Source of the DNA: Bacteroidales bacterium
GTDB lineage: Bacteria; Bacteroidota; Bacteroidia; Bacteroidales; UBA1556
Length of the DNA stretch: 35,363 nt
NCBI GenBank assembly: GCA_016937295.1
Contig: JAFGWF010000005.1
Location: 1-35,363 of the forward strand
Direction: 5' to 3'
Part shown: in pieces, positions 1 to 8,789 of the stretch
Layout of the letters: the number at the start of each line of letters is the position of its first letter
How positions within the stretch are numbered: position 1 is the first letter of the stretch
Program-made: the position numbers and the translations under genes
The notes under the pieces: model-generated
Databases searched by the model: none
Seen by the model: only the letters and a program-made list of their open reading frames with translations
What the model was told of the DNA's origin: nothing

Positions 1-6
1 AAGTTT

Positions 7-258
7 ATGGAAACGAAATTAACATTGAGACTTAATGATAATGTCATTGAAAGAGCTAAAAATTATGCTCGTAATCATAAGATAAGTCTTTCAAAGATGA
101 TTGAATCTTATCTCGACAATATCACTAAACCGAAAGGAGAAGAGAAAAAAATTTCGATTACTCCCCTTGTTGAGAGTTTGAGTGGTGTAATTGAACTACC
201 AAACGACTTTGATTACAAAAAAGAGTATCGGAATTTTATAGAAAAGAAGTACAAATGA
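7..258 (+). CDS. Type II antitoxin, DUF6364-like / ribbon-helix-helix-type
   Basis: 83 aa, 'METKLTLRLNDNVIERAKNYARNHKISLSKMIESYLDNI' resembles RHH-like antitoxin N-termini; stop overlaps the start of the downstream PIN gene (ATGA). Confidence 0.85.
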   Translation: METKLTLRLNDNVIERAKNYARNHKISLSKMIESYLDNITKPKGEEKKISITPLVESLSGVIELPNDFDYKKEYRNFIEKKYK

Positions 259-671
259 AAAGGATATTCGTTGATACAAATATTGTAATTGATTTATTAT
301 CAAGGCGAGAGCCATTTTTTGAAGAAGCTGCGGAATTATTTTCCCTTGCAGACAAAAAACGAGTCGAATTATCGGTTTCGTCTTTAACTTTTGCAAATAC
401 CGGTTATGTATTATTGCAACAAATGGATTCCATAAAAGCAAAATCTGTACTTAGAAAGCTTAAATTGATTTTGAAAATATTGCCTTTGGACGATAAGATT
501 ATTGGATTGGCTTTAAATGACGACAATTTTTCAGATTTTGAAGATGGTCTTCAATATTTTACAGCCATTGAGCATGAGCAAGAAGTAATTATAACGCGAA
601 ACCTAAAGGATTTTAAAAATTCGAAGATACCGACAGTAACGGCTAAACAATTTATTGAAACAATTAAATAA
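255..671 (+). CDS. PIN-domain toxin (putative ribonuclease)
   Basis: 'MKRIFVDTNIVIDLLSRREPF' N-terminal PIN motif, 'DFEDGLQYFTAIEHEQEVIITRNLKDF' C-terminal acidic motif; 4-nt overlap with antitoxin. Confidence 0.9.
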   Translation: MKRIFVDTNIVIDLLSRREPFFEEAAELFSLADKKRVELSVSSLTFANTGYVLLQQMDSIKAKSVLRKLKLILKILPLDDKIIGLALNDDNFSDFEDGLQYFTAIEHEQEVIITRNLKDFKNSKIPTVTAKQFIETIK

Positions 672-1068
672 GCCGGTTGCTCAAAACACAAAACATAAAG
701 TGCTATAATTAAACGATTTACACATAAGTACCAACCTATCTGCCGATAGAAAAGTGCTTCTCCCAAAGGGATAAAATCACACAGGTATAATCTAATGATT
801 GCAAATAGTTATACAAAAACCTTCCAGCATCGAAGTTGTGATTTAGAATACATCAGACTTTCATTAGCCTATATGATATTAATCAGAAATCTGAGGGGCC
901 TTTAAAAAGTGATATTATTTTTGCCTTAGTAAATCTGAATATAAGCAGACTTATTCAACCCAAATGATTCGAATAGCGCTGATAAGGTCAGATTTAAAAA
1001 GTAGTTATGGTGCATGGTGAAAGAATACAGTTTTGAGCAAGAACACTTTTTTTGGATATTTGATAAAT

Positions 1069-1469
1069 GGAAAACGAAAGAATTGATATCGAACTAATAA
1101 AAAAATCATTGGATAATGAGGTCAGATTCTGACTTTGAAACGATGAATAACTTAAAGAAATCAAAGGATTTCCACTGGGCATTATTCATCGGACATCTAA
1201 TAATTGAAAGATTACTTAAAGCGATTGTTGTAAGAAAAACAGGTACACACGCTCCATTAACGCATGACTTAAGAAGACTCCTGTTTCTTTCTCCTATTGG
1301 GCAAAGTACATGTGGTGCTCATTTTTCTTTCGACAGTGCACAAGATGGCAGCCACTTCTCGCTTTTGCAAGCTCTCTACTTCGACTTAATTGCCGTTTGC
1401 TTTTTATTCATAAAAATCAAATATTTGCATTCGTTTTCTTTTAGCGCTAAAATCCTTCAATGTGCTTAA
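1069..1469 (+). pseudogene. HEPN-domain protein remnant, frameshifted, with replaced C-terminus
   Basis: 'DFETMNNLKKSKDFHWALFIGHLIIERLLKAIVVRKTGTHAPLTHDLRRLL' is HEPN-like, but the N-terminal part (MENERIDIELIKKSLDNEV, from 1069) lies in another frame and the sequence after LRRLL is not HEPN-like. Confidence 0.6.
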
Positions 1470-1498
1470 TATCAATAATATAACTCAAATAACTGATT

Positions 1499-4384
1499 AT
1501 GAATAACCGCTTTTTTCTTTTATTAGTCGTTTTCGTAACTTTTAATTTTCAACTATTGGCTCAACTTCCTGTTGCTTTTCCTGAAAGTCGAGTTTTTCCG
1601 GAAGATTCTACAATGCTCGAAACGTTGAACCAAGAGGTAAAAAATGGTAACTTAGACTCTTTGCTAATCACAGCGGACATCTATGCGCAACGCCTTTTGG
1701 CTCAGAAAAATATTCCGGCATATTTGTTCTTGATGAACCAAACTTCGGTCAATCTCATTGGCATTTTTCGCAATCTGAATCTTGCCGACTCGATTCAGGA
1801 AGTCGCTATGCACACAGCCATCAAATCGACTGATACTTTGAATATAGAATTTGCAATGCTGATGAAATTTCGTGGCACCAATTTTTTCTATCAATACAAA
1901 GACCAAGAAAGTGTAAACTACTTTATGCGAGGACATAACATTATGAAATCCTTGAAAGATACCACCAGGGTTTTCACCGATTTTAAAGCTAATGTTGGAA
2001 ACGGGCTGCTGAATCTCGGACGGCCTTATGAAGCTTTGCCATTTATGGAAGAAGCACTCGCAGAGTCGAAATATTTTGGTGACGGACTATTGTATATGAT
2101 TGTCAGTCAAGGTCTTGCTCATATCGCTTTTAAAACGGATGTGCGTCTCGGAATCGAAATTATGACTAAGGTTGAACGGGATGTGAAACAGGTGAATTTA
2201 GACAGTAATATGTTGAATAAATTTCTGGCTAATATAAATTATATGCTTTCAGGCTATTACGGAAAACTCGGAGATAAGGAAATGGAAACTGCCCTGGTAC
2301 AAAAATCAAGACAGTATATCAATAATTCCTTAGTTCCGGATTTGTACTTAAGAATGAATATCTTACGTCAGAACCTTTATGATGCAATGGATGCCGGAGA
2401 TGTGGAACTCCAAAAATCAGTAATGACAGACATTGAGCATTCTATAAAAAAATATGAAATTGAGGATCCTTTGCTTTTGGCTCCGGTTTATTACACGTAT
2501 TACCAGTCGTATCATAGCCGAAATATGACTGAAGAAGCTGCTATGTACAAAAAAATGGTGATTGAAGCTGTGGGAGACAAACCTTCCCGTGAGCGCATCG
2601 AAGCATATAGCTTATTGATGACTTATTCTGAAATTCCGGAGGAAAAACTCCGCTATGCTTATCGCACCATAGAAAACTTTTTGGATAGTTTTAACATCGA
2701 AAATCTCAAAAATGACTCTCTGATCCTCAACACAATAGACATTTATAATATCTATCAAACCATGATTCCTTCGTTGATGGTAATTGGAAATTATTATCGC
2801 GATTTTGCCGCTGGTGATGCTCATGAGAACTTAGAAAAATCCATCAAAGTTTACAATTTATTGGCAGAGGTTGTTCTAAGAAGTTCCAATGGTGTGATTG
2901 AGGATGCCTCCGGGTTACGATATTCCAAAATTTACGAAAACATTGTCAATCAGCAATTAAGAGCTCTTTTTTCTTTAAATTCTTTGGAAAACAAGTCGAA
3001 AACTCAAGAGCAGATAGTTGACGCAATCGCTTCATCCCAATCGTTTTTCCTTCAAAAGCAAATGGCCTTCAGGAAGCGAAATACTTCCGAAGAGTCCGAA
3101 TCCCTTTGGAACGATTATTTTGAGCAACTCCTGAAAAAACGACACCTTAAGACCAAATTTGATCAGTCGCAACTAACGGATAATCCGATGAGTAAAATTG
3201 CTTATGAAGATTCGGCAATGAAAATTTCTACAGAGCTTATCAAGTTGCAAATCAGGATGAATAATGAAAATTTGCTTTATGCTCCAAAAATTTTGGCATA
3301 CAATGCCTCTGAAATTCGTCAGCAATTGAAGCCGGATGAAGCATTGCTTAATTATTATGTCGATGGCGATTCTCTTTGGTATTCGGTTTTGATTACCAGC
3401 GAAAACATCGTTGTGAAATCTTACACAAGTTTTTCAGTCGTAAAAACTTTGATTGCCGCAGTTTCCCGAAAATTGAAAAGTGGGGAGACAGTTTTATCTG
3501 CAGAAAATCAGCAGCTTAGCAAGTTGTTGATTGGAGATATTCCTAACGGAATACATCGTCTGATAATCATTCCCCATAAAGACTTATGGAAAATCCCTTT
3601 TGAGATTTTGAGCTTGGATGGAAGCAAGTTGTTAGTGGAAACTCACAGCATCGTCTATCATAACTCTCTGAATCTATGGATGGAATCGGCAATGAAAAAG
3701 CAGAATCTCACGCCATCGTTTGCCGGTTTCGCACCTGTTTTTAATGGAAAGTCTAACGACCTTACGATGCGCAGTGGCAATGTGGACTATTTTGCAGAGC
3801 TTTATAATGCCAAACGTGCTGAGTTAGACCATCTTCCTTATTCCAAACTTGAGGTTGAAAAAATTGCTAAGTTGTTTAAAAACAATGATGTAGAAGCTCT
3901 TTCGGCCTATGGAAAAGACGCCACAGAAGATGCATTTCGACATTCGATCAACAAATATGCTATCATTCATATCGCCACACATGGCTATGTTTCTAAAACT
4001 AATCCAGAGTTTACCGGCATTTTCTTCGCAGAAAATTCCACTAAAATAGATGACGCGTATCTCTTTTCGGATGAAATCAGTAATCTAACCCCAAAAGCTC
4101 ATCTGATTGTTTTAAGTTCTTGTAATTCAGGTAGTGGGCGTATTGAAGGAAGCGAAGGTATCAACTCTCTACAGCGCTATTTTATTCTTGCAGGCGTGCC
4201 AAATGTGATGGCTTCACTTTGGAAAGTGCACGACCAAAAAACGATGCTTTTGATGAATGACTTTTACAGTTACTATCTCAACGGTAATGATTATGCGACA
4301 AGTTTGCAGAAAGCCAAGCAAGAAGCCATAAAACGTGGGGAGTTGCCGTTAGACTGGGCAGGATTTATTCTCATTGGCCGATAA
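1499..4384 (+). CDS. Exported TPR-repeat CHAT-domain protease-like protein
   Basis: 961 aa; Sec-type signal peptide 'MNNRFFLLLVVFVTFNFQLLAQ'; helical TPR-like middle; C-terminal CHAT domain with 'IIHIATHGYVS' (His828) and 'LIVLSSCNSGSGRIEGSEGINSLQRYFILAGVPNVMASLWKV' (Cys875). Confidence 0.92.
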   Translation: MNNRFFLLLVVFVTFNFQLLAQLPVAFPESRVFPEDSTMLETLNQEVKNGNLDSLLITADIYAQRLLAQKNIPAYLFLMNQTSVNLIGIFRNLNLADSIQEVAMHTAIKSTDTLNIEFAMLMKFRGTNFFYQYKDQESVNYFMRGHNIMKSLKDTTRVFTDFKANVGNGLLNLGRPYEALPFMEEALAESKYFGDGLLYMIVSQGLAHIAFKTDVRLGIEIMTKVERDVKQVNLDSNMLNKFLANINYMLSGYYGKLGDKEMETALVQKSRQYINNSLVPDLYLRMNILRQNLYDAMDAGDVELQKSVMTDIEHSIKKYEIEDPLLLAPVYYTYYQSYHSRNMTEEAAMYKKMVIEAVGDKPSRERIEAYSLLMTYSEIPEEKLRYAYRTIENFLDSFNIENLKNDSLILNTIDIYNIYQTMIPSLMVIGNYYRDFAAGDAHENLEKSIKVYNLLAEVVLRSSNGVIEDASGLRYSKIYENIVNQQLRALFSLNSLENKSKTQEQIVDAIASSQSFFLQKQMAFRKRNTSEESESLWNDYFEQLLKKRHLKTKFDQSQLTDNPMSKIAYEDSAMKISTELIKLQIRMNNENLLYAPKILAYNASEIRQQLKPDEALLNYYVDGDSLWYSVLITSENIVVKSYTSFSVVKTLIAAVSRKLKSGETVLSAENQQLSKLLIGDIPNGIHRLIIIPHKDLWKIPFEILSLDGSKLLVETHSIVYHNSLNLWMESAMKKQNLTPSFAGFAPVFNGKSNDLTMRSGNVDYFAELYNAKRAELDHLPYSKLEVEKIAKLFKNNDVEALSAYGKDATEDAFRHSINKYAIIHIATHGYVSKTNPEFTGIFFAENSTKIDDAYLFSDEISNLTPKAHLIVLSSCNSGSGRIEGSEGINSLQRYFILAGVPNVMASLWKVHDQKTMLLMNDFYSYYLNGNDYATSLQKAKQEAIKRGELPLDWAGFILIGR

Positions 4385-4412
4385 AAAAAGCCGACTAGTT
4401 GCATAGCCGGCC
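4383..4412 (-). terminator. Rho-independent terminator for the minus-strand lipoprotein gene
   Basis: Minus strand reads GCCGGCTA-TGCAAC-TAGTCGGC followed by TTTTTTT; 8-bp stem with one G-U pair. Confidence 0.65.
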
Positions 4413-4458
4413 TAAATGAAAAAAGAATGAGTAATTGCTTACCCGGGAATAATTTGGT

Positions 4459-4908
4459 TTAATTTGCGATATAGGTATTAAATATTGGTTTATAACCTTG
4501 TAAAATATCCCCAACTTCAACCTTCAAGATAAACTTGTCGCTGTCTTCGCTGTCGGACCACTCTTCAGTTCCTAAATCAGCAGTTTCAGTGCGATCAAAC
4601 TCCCATTGAAAGGTGTTTGCATCATATAAATAAATATCATAAGTAATTGATACAGCGTACTCTGTGTCGCTCTCAATATCCTTATATTCTGAATCTTCAC
4701 CTTTTGCAACGGCTCCAAACTTAATATCACCAAGAGAAAAATCTTTGATATTGTACTTCATAAATGGAAGGCCTAAAAGCGTAATTTCGCAGGAATTCCT
4801 CACCTTAGCTTGATAGGTTTTTTTATCTTTCTTACAACTTGTTGAAACCATTACCATAGCCACAACCATCAACATTACTAATCCTTTTACATAGTTAATT
4901 CTTTTCAT
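4459..4908 (-). CDS. Small lipoprotein, unknown function
   Basis: 149 aa; N-terminal hydrophobic stretch ending in lipobox-like 'VSTSCKKDKK'. Confidence 0.75.
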   Translation of the reverse strand: MKRINYVKGLVMLMVVAMVMVSTSCKKDKKTYQAKVRNSCEITLLGLPFMKYNIKDFSLGDIKFGAVAKGEDSEYKDIESDTEYAVSITYDIYLYDANTFQWEFDRTETADLGTEEWSDSEDSDKFILKVEVGDILQGYKPIFNTYIAN

Positions 4909-5218
4909 ATTCTTACAATTTAGGTTTAAATTAAAAATTTATTGTCGCTTATTGGTTGCATCTGTAATGAGTTTTTGAAAAGAAAAATGAAGAATTTTAT
5001 AACAAATATTAATTTGATTTTTGATAATCTATTATTTTCTACGCGTCTTTATTTCAAAACGACAACCAACCTGCAACTAATGAGTTGAATAGACCAAGTT
5101 TGGAGTTATTGATTCTTGGCTGATTTGTTCTTTGAAACTTTGTTCTTTATCTAAAAGCTCAAAACTCTCCACTGCCTGAAAGAGTTTTTGTGTAATTTTG
5201 GAGTTTTAGAATTACAGA

Positions 5219-6025
5219 ATGCCAATGTTTGGAATCGGGAAATCAAAGAGTCATCAAATCAGGCGTTTAGAGCATGACAAGCTTATGGAGCTTGCTCAAA
5301 AAGTGGTCAAACGGTACGTAAATCGTGGCTCTGTTCCTCGCAGAGAAGAGGAAGACATGACCATGACTGTAATTGAAAAATTTTTACAGAAAGAAGAGAC
5401 CATTTACGCTTCCTTTCAAGGCCAATCTCAAATTTCCACTTATTGCATTGCCATCCTAAACCGCATGACTTGTGAGGTAATTCGCAAAGAAATGAAACAT
5501 TGGTCGCTTACGGAAGGCGAGGAAGATTTGACTTCAACTAAAGAATCGCTGAGCCAAACCGACTATTTGATGATTAAAGATGAGGTGCTAAATCTGACCC
5601 GACTTTTGCTTTTCTTTGGTGATGAACGCCATAAAATTAAACTGTTTTTCGCATTTTACTATCGCCTTTCTATAACTCATACAGATTTAGAAGCTTACGA
5701 TTTCGACTATTTAGCACATTCTCTCGATAAACTTTTTACAACCAACGAATCCATGTCGAAAGGTGAAATATTCACCATCCTTTCGGAAGTAGTGCGGCGT
5801 GTAGAAAGTCGCCAAGCCCAACCAGATGCGATTCGGATGTGGCTCAACAAAGTTCGAAACTCACTCATTACCAGACTTAACCTCGGTTGTGGAAGTTCAG
5901 GCTACGATAAAGAAAGTTTTCAAGCATTATTTGAATTTTATTACAACGACTCGATTGAGAAAGAAACTCAACATATAGATTATCAGGATTTTAGCTCCTT
6001 GAACCAATCTTTGGAAATAGTATAA
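5219..6025 (+). CDS. Atypical sigma-70 family (ECF-like) RNA polymerase sigma factor
   Basis: 268 aa; region-2-like 'EEDMTMTVIEKFLQKEETIYASFQGQSQISTYCIAILNRMTCEVIRKEMKHW'; only a degenerate region-4-like end 'AIRMWLNKVRNSLITRLN'; followed directly by an anti-sigma-like gene. Confidence 0.75.
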   Translation: MPMFGIGKSKSHQIRRLEHDKLMELAQKVVKRYVNRGSVPRREEEDMTMTVIEKFLQKEETIYASFQGQSQISTYCIAILNRMTCEVIRKEMKHWSLTEGEEDLTSTKESLSQTDYLMIKDEVLNLTRLLLFFGDERHKIKLFFAFYYRLSITHTDLEAYDFDYLAHSLDKLFTTNESMSKGEIFTILSEVVRRVESRQAQPDAIRMWLNKVRNSLITRLNLGCGSSGYDKESFQALFEFYYNDSIEKETQHIDYQDFSSLNQSLEIV

Positions 6026-6041
6026 ACCTAAATAGCCATCT

Positions 6042-6806
6042 ATGGACGAAATAAATCATCTAAACGAAGAAGCTTTGGCGCAAGCAGCCGATGCTGTGGC
6101 TTCTAACAACTATGATCATTTGCCTAATGAGATTAAAACCCATTTGGCCGAATGCGATCAATGTGCTGCTGAAGTAGTGGCTATTTCTCAGATATTGGAT
6201 GAAACTCATTCCGAAACGATAAGCATTCCCTTCTATAAAACTTCCTTATTCCGTGCAACTATTGGTGTGGCTGCTCTTCTCGCCATAGTTTTTGGTTTCT
6301 ATTTTATCTTTAATTCTTCTCCCGATAATTCCACTCGTTTTGCCGATCAAACGGATACTAATCAAGTGATTGCACCAAATGAAAAGGAAAACCAAACCTC
6401 ACCGAATTTCGACACCATTCAAAATAATGAGCCTGCACCAAAAGCAAATCAAAGAACTAATCCTGCTAACGATAATCTTTTAGCATTCAACACTAATGAA
6501 GATTTAGAAAAAGTTTATCTCCGCCACCAAGACGGTGTTATGCGTAGCAATGATGTGAAAATTTCGGCAGACTCAGTTATTTCTATTTCAAAAGGGAAAA
6601 GGCTATCTATCGCCTGGGAAGCAGATGGTTCTGAGTTGATTTTTGAAATATGGAATAATAAAAATCAGAAAGTTGTTGAAAAATCGACCAACGCAACTAC
6701 CGGACTTAATCTTCCTGCTCCCGAATCTGCCGGACTCTACTACTGGAAACTGCTCAATGCTGATTTTGAGTTGGTTTACTGTGGAAAAATTAGAGTGGAG
6801 GAGTGA
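6042..6806 (+). CDS. Membrane anti-sigma factor with zinc-binding motif and extracytoplasmic C-terminal domain
   Basis: 'HLAECDQCAAEV' = H-x3-C-x2-C; one TM segment 'ATIGVAALLAIVFGFYFIF'; beta-rich C-terminal domain; 16 nt downstream of the sigma gene. Confidence 0.8.
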   Translation: MDEINHLNEEALAQAADAVASNNYDHLPNEIKTHLAECDQCAAEVVAISQILDETHSETISIPFYKTSLFRATIGVAALLAIVFGFYFIFNSSPDNSTRFADQTDTNQVIAPNEKENQTSPNFDTIQNNEPAPKANQRTNPANDNLLAFNTNEDLEKVYLRHQDGVMRSNDVKISADSVISISKGKRLSIAWEADGSELIFEIWNNKNQKVVEKSTNATTGLNLPAPESAGLYYWKLLNADFELVYCGKIRVEE

Positions 6807-6812
6807 GAAGCC

Positions 6813-7919
6813 TCATCTCTTCCCGTCAGGATTTCCTAATAATTCCAATGGATTTTGTTTCTTGCCAAAGAATTTGCCATAGACGGAAAGGATGTGCGAA
6901 GGCATTTCATCCTGGGTATTTTTGATTTTTCCCAATTTAAAATCCTCTAAAATCTTCTCGATGATAAGTGCAGAATTATCCGGAAAATCTAACGTAACGG
7001 GGTTGGCATTCTGAACCCAATCATTAATTAGAGGTATATGTTTCGTTTTTAGCGATTTCAAGCTATGAATTCCAATTTGGTTGAGTGCAGCCACATTGCA
7101 TTGCTGCTCATATTGACCTTTCATGGGAATTACCATCAGCTTTTTCTCAAGAAATAACGCTTCGGAAGGAGTTGCAAATCCACCACCGGTAAGCACTCCC
7201 GTGCAGGCAGCCATCGAATGCAGAAATTCGGCGGCATCAATGGGTTTGAATAGAATATTTCCAACTTCCTGCGGTGTAACGTGTTCTTTGGAGAAAACTT
7301 CCCAGCGAACTTGCGAAATTTGGCTCAGAATTTTAATCACTTTTTGCTCTGAGTAAGCCGGTAAGTAAACTGTGTAATGTCCTTTATTCGTGGGAGTTAA
7401 ATCACGAACAATGGATCGAATAGTTGGAGTGAAAATATTAGTGTCGTAAGGGCGGAAGTGAAAACCATACCAAGTTGCAGTGGGAGCATACCACTTAATG
7501 ACCATCTCCCCAATAGGATAGCGTTTTGCAGCTTTCGGACTTTTGTCGCTCAAGAGGCTATGTTGATTGCCAAAGCCCACAATAGGTCGCCTCCGTTGGT
7601 AAGCTGCCCAAGCTGACACCGGTTCAAAGTCGTTGATAATCAAATCGTAATCCTCAATGGGGACGGATTTAATTTCCTCTAAAAGGGTTTTGATTTTATT
7701 CTTGCGATAGGTGGCCAAAAGGTCTATTCCGCCATTTTTCCCAAAAACAAAACCCAATCCATGATAGCGATACTTCACCGGAAAAGGCAATTTCAAGTCC
7801 GAGTCAATGCCACTGACTAAAAGGTCCGTTTCGGCATATTGTTTTAAAACCGGAGCAATCTCCATGGCTCGGCTTAAATGTCCGTTTCCGGTGCCCTGAA
7901 CTGCATATAGAATTTTCAT
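6813..7919 (-). CDS. Glycosyltransferase family protein (GT28/MJ1255-like)
   Basis: 'MKILYAVQGTGNGHLSRAMEIAPVL' and 'GVLTGGGFATPSEALFLEKKLMVIPMKGQYEQQCNVAAL' donor-binding-like motif. Confidence 0.85.
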   Translation of the reverse strand: MKILYAVQGTGNGHLSRAMEIAPVLKQYAETDLLVSGIDSDLKLPFPVKYRYHGLGFVFGKNGGIDLLATYRKNKIKTLLEEIKSVPIEDYDLIINDFEPVSAWAAYQRRRPIVGFGNQHSLLSDKSPKAAKRYPIGEMVIKWYAPTATWYGFHFRPYDTNIFTPTIRSIVRDLTPTNKGHYTVYLPAYSEQKVIKILSQISQVRWEVFSKEHVTPQEVGNILFKPIDAAEFLHSMAACTGVLTGGGFATPSEALFLEKKLMVIPMKGQYEQQCNVAALNQIGIHSLKSLKTKHIPLINDWVQNANPVTLDFPDNSALIIEKILEDFKLGKIKNTQDEMPSHILSVYGKFFGKKQNPLELLGNPDGKR

Positions 7920-7931
7920 TTTGGTATTTGA

Positions 7932-8789
7932 TTAAACGCTTTTCATTTTGTTAAAATCTTGAAGCATAGTTCCAAACAGCTCGTGATAGTTTAGCTTGCG
8001 GTCTTCCTCCACATCTTCCAAACTGCTCAAGGTTTCTTTTTCATTGAACTTGTAAATACTCCATTGCCCATCGACATACTCCAATGCCGAAAGGTTCTCA
8101 ATCCAGTCGCCGGAATTCATGTAGATTATGCTTCCTTGGTCCTTTTTTATTTCACGAATCACTGGCTGATGTATATGACCACAAACCACATATTCATATT
8201 TGTTGGTTATGCCAATATCTGCTGTAACTTCTTCAAATTGATTGATATATGAAACCGCTCTTTTCACGCTGTCTTTGATTTTTTTCGACAAGGAAAGTTT
8301 TCCTTTTTTCAAAATCTTTTGAGAAATGAAGTTCACAAAGCGATTTATCAATATCAGCAAATCGTAACCAATGCTTCCCAATCGCACTAACCACTTGGAA
8401 TGTTGCATCGTTACATCAAAAACATCTCCGTGAAAAAACCACGCTTTTTTGCCATCATCCAGCTCTAAAACCACTTTGTTGACTATTTTTAATGAGCCCA
8501 ATTTAAGGCCTTCAAACCGTCTGAAAAGTTCATCGTGATTGCCGGTTACATAATAGGTTTTCACGCCTTTGCCAATCCAGCCGATAAGATGTTTGATAAC
8601 CTTGAAATGACTCTTAGGGAAATACCTTTTGCTAAACTGCCAAATGTCGATAATATCGCCGTTCAGAATCACCGTTTTAGGTTTGACAGTCCTTAAATAT
8701 TGCAGGAGCTCCTTTGCATGACAACCATAAGTGCCGAGATGAATGTCAGAAAGTACTAAGATGTCTAATCTTCTTCTTGTTTCCTTCAT
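7932..8789 (-). CDS. Metallophosphoesterase, UDP-2,3-diacylglucosamine diphosphatase-like
   Basis: 'ILVLSDIHLGTYGCHA', 'NGDIIDIWQF', 'VTGNHDELFRR', 'FHGDVFD', 'CGHIHQPVIREI' calcineurin-like motifs. Confidence 0.85.
   Translation of the reverse strand: MKETRRRLDILVLSDIHLGTYGCHAKELLQYLRTVKPKTVILNGDIIDIWQFSKRYFPKSHFKVIKHLIGWIGKGVKTYYVTGNHDELFRRFEGLKLGSLKIVNKVVLELDDGKKAWFFHGDVFDVTMQHSKWLVRLGSIGYDLLILINRFVNFISQKILKKGKLSLSKKIKDSVKRAVSYINQFEEVTADIGITNKYEYVVCGHIHQPVIREIKKDQGSIIYMNSGDWIENLSALEYVDGQWSIYKFNEKETLSSLEDVEEDRKLNYHELFGTMLQDFNKMKSV

Noticed and set aside
1499-4384. CHAT protein as part of a type III-E CRISPR (Craspase) locus
   Set aside because: No gRAMP/Cas7-11, Csx30, cas1 or CRISPR array nearby, and this CHAT protein has a Sec signal peptide.
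5193-5200. TAATTTTG as housekeeping promoter of the sigma gene
   Set aside because: No TTG at the expected -33 position; left as unproven.
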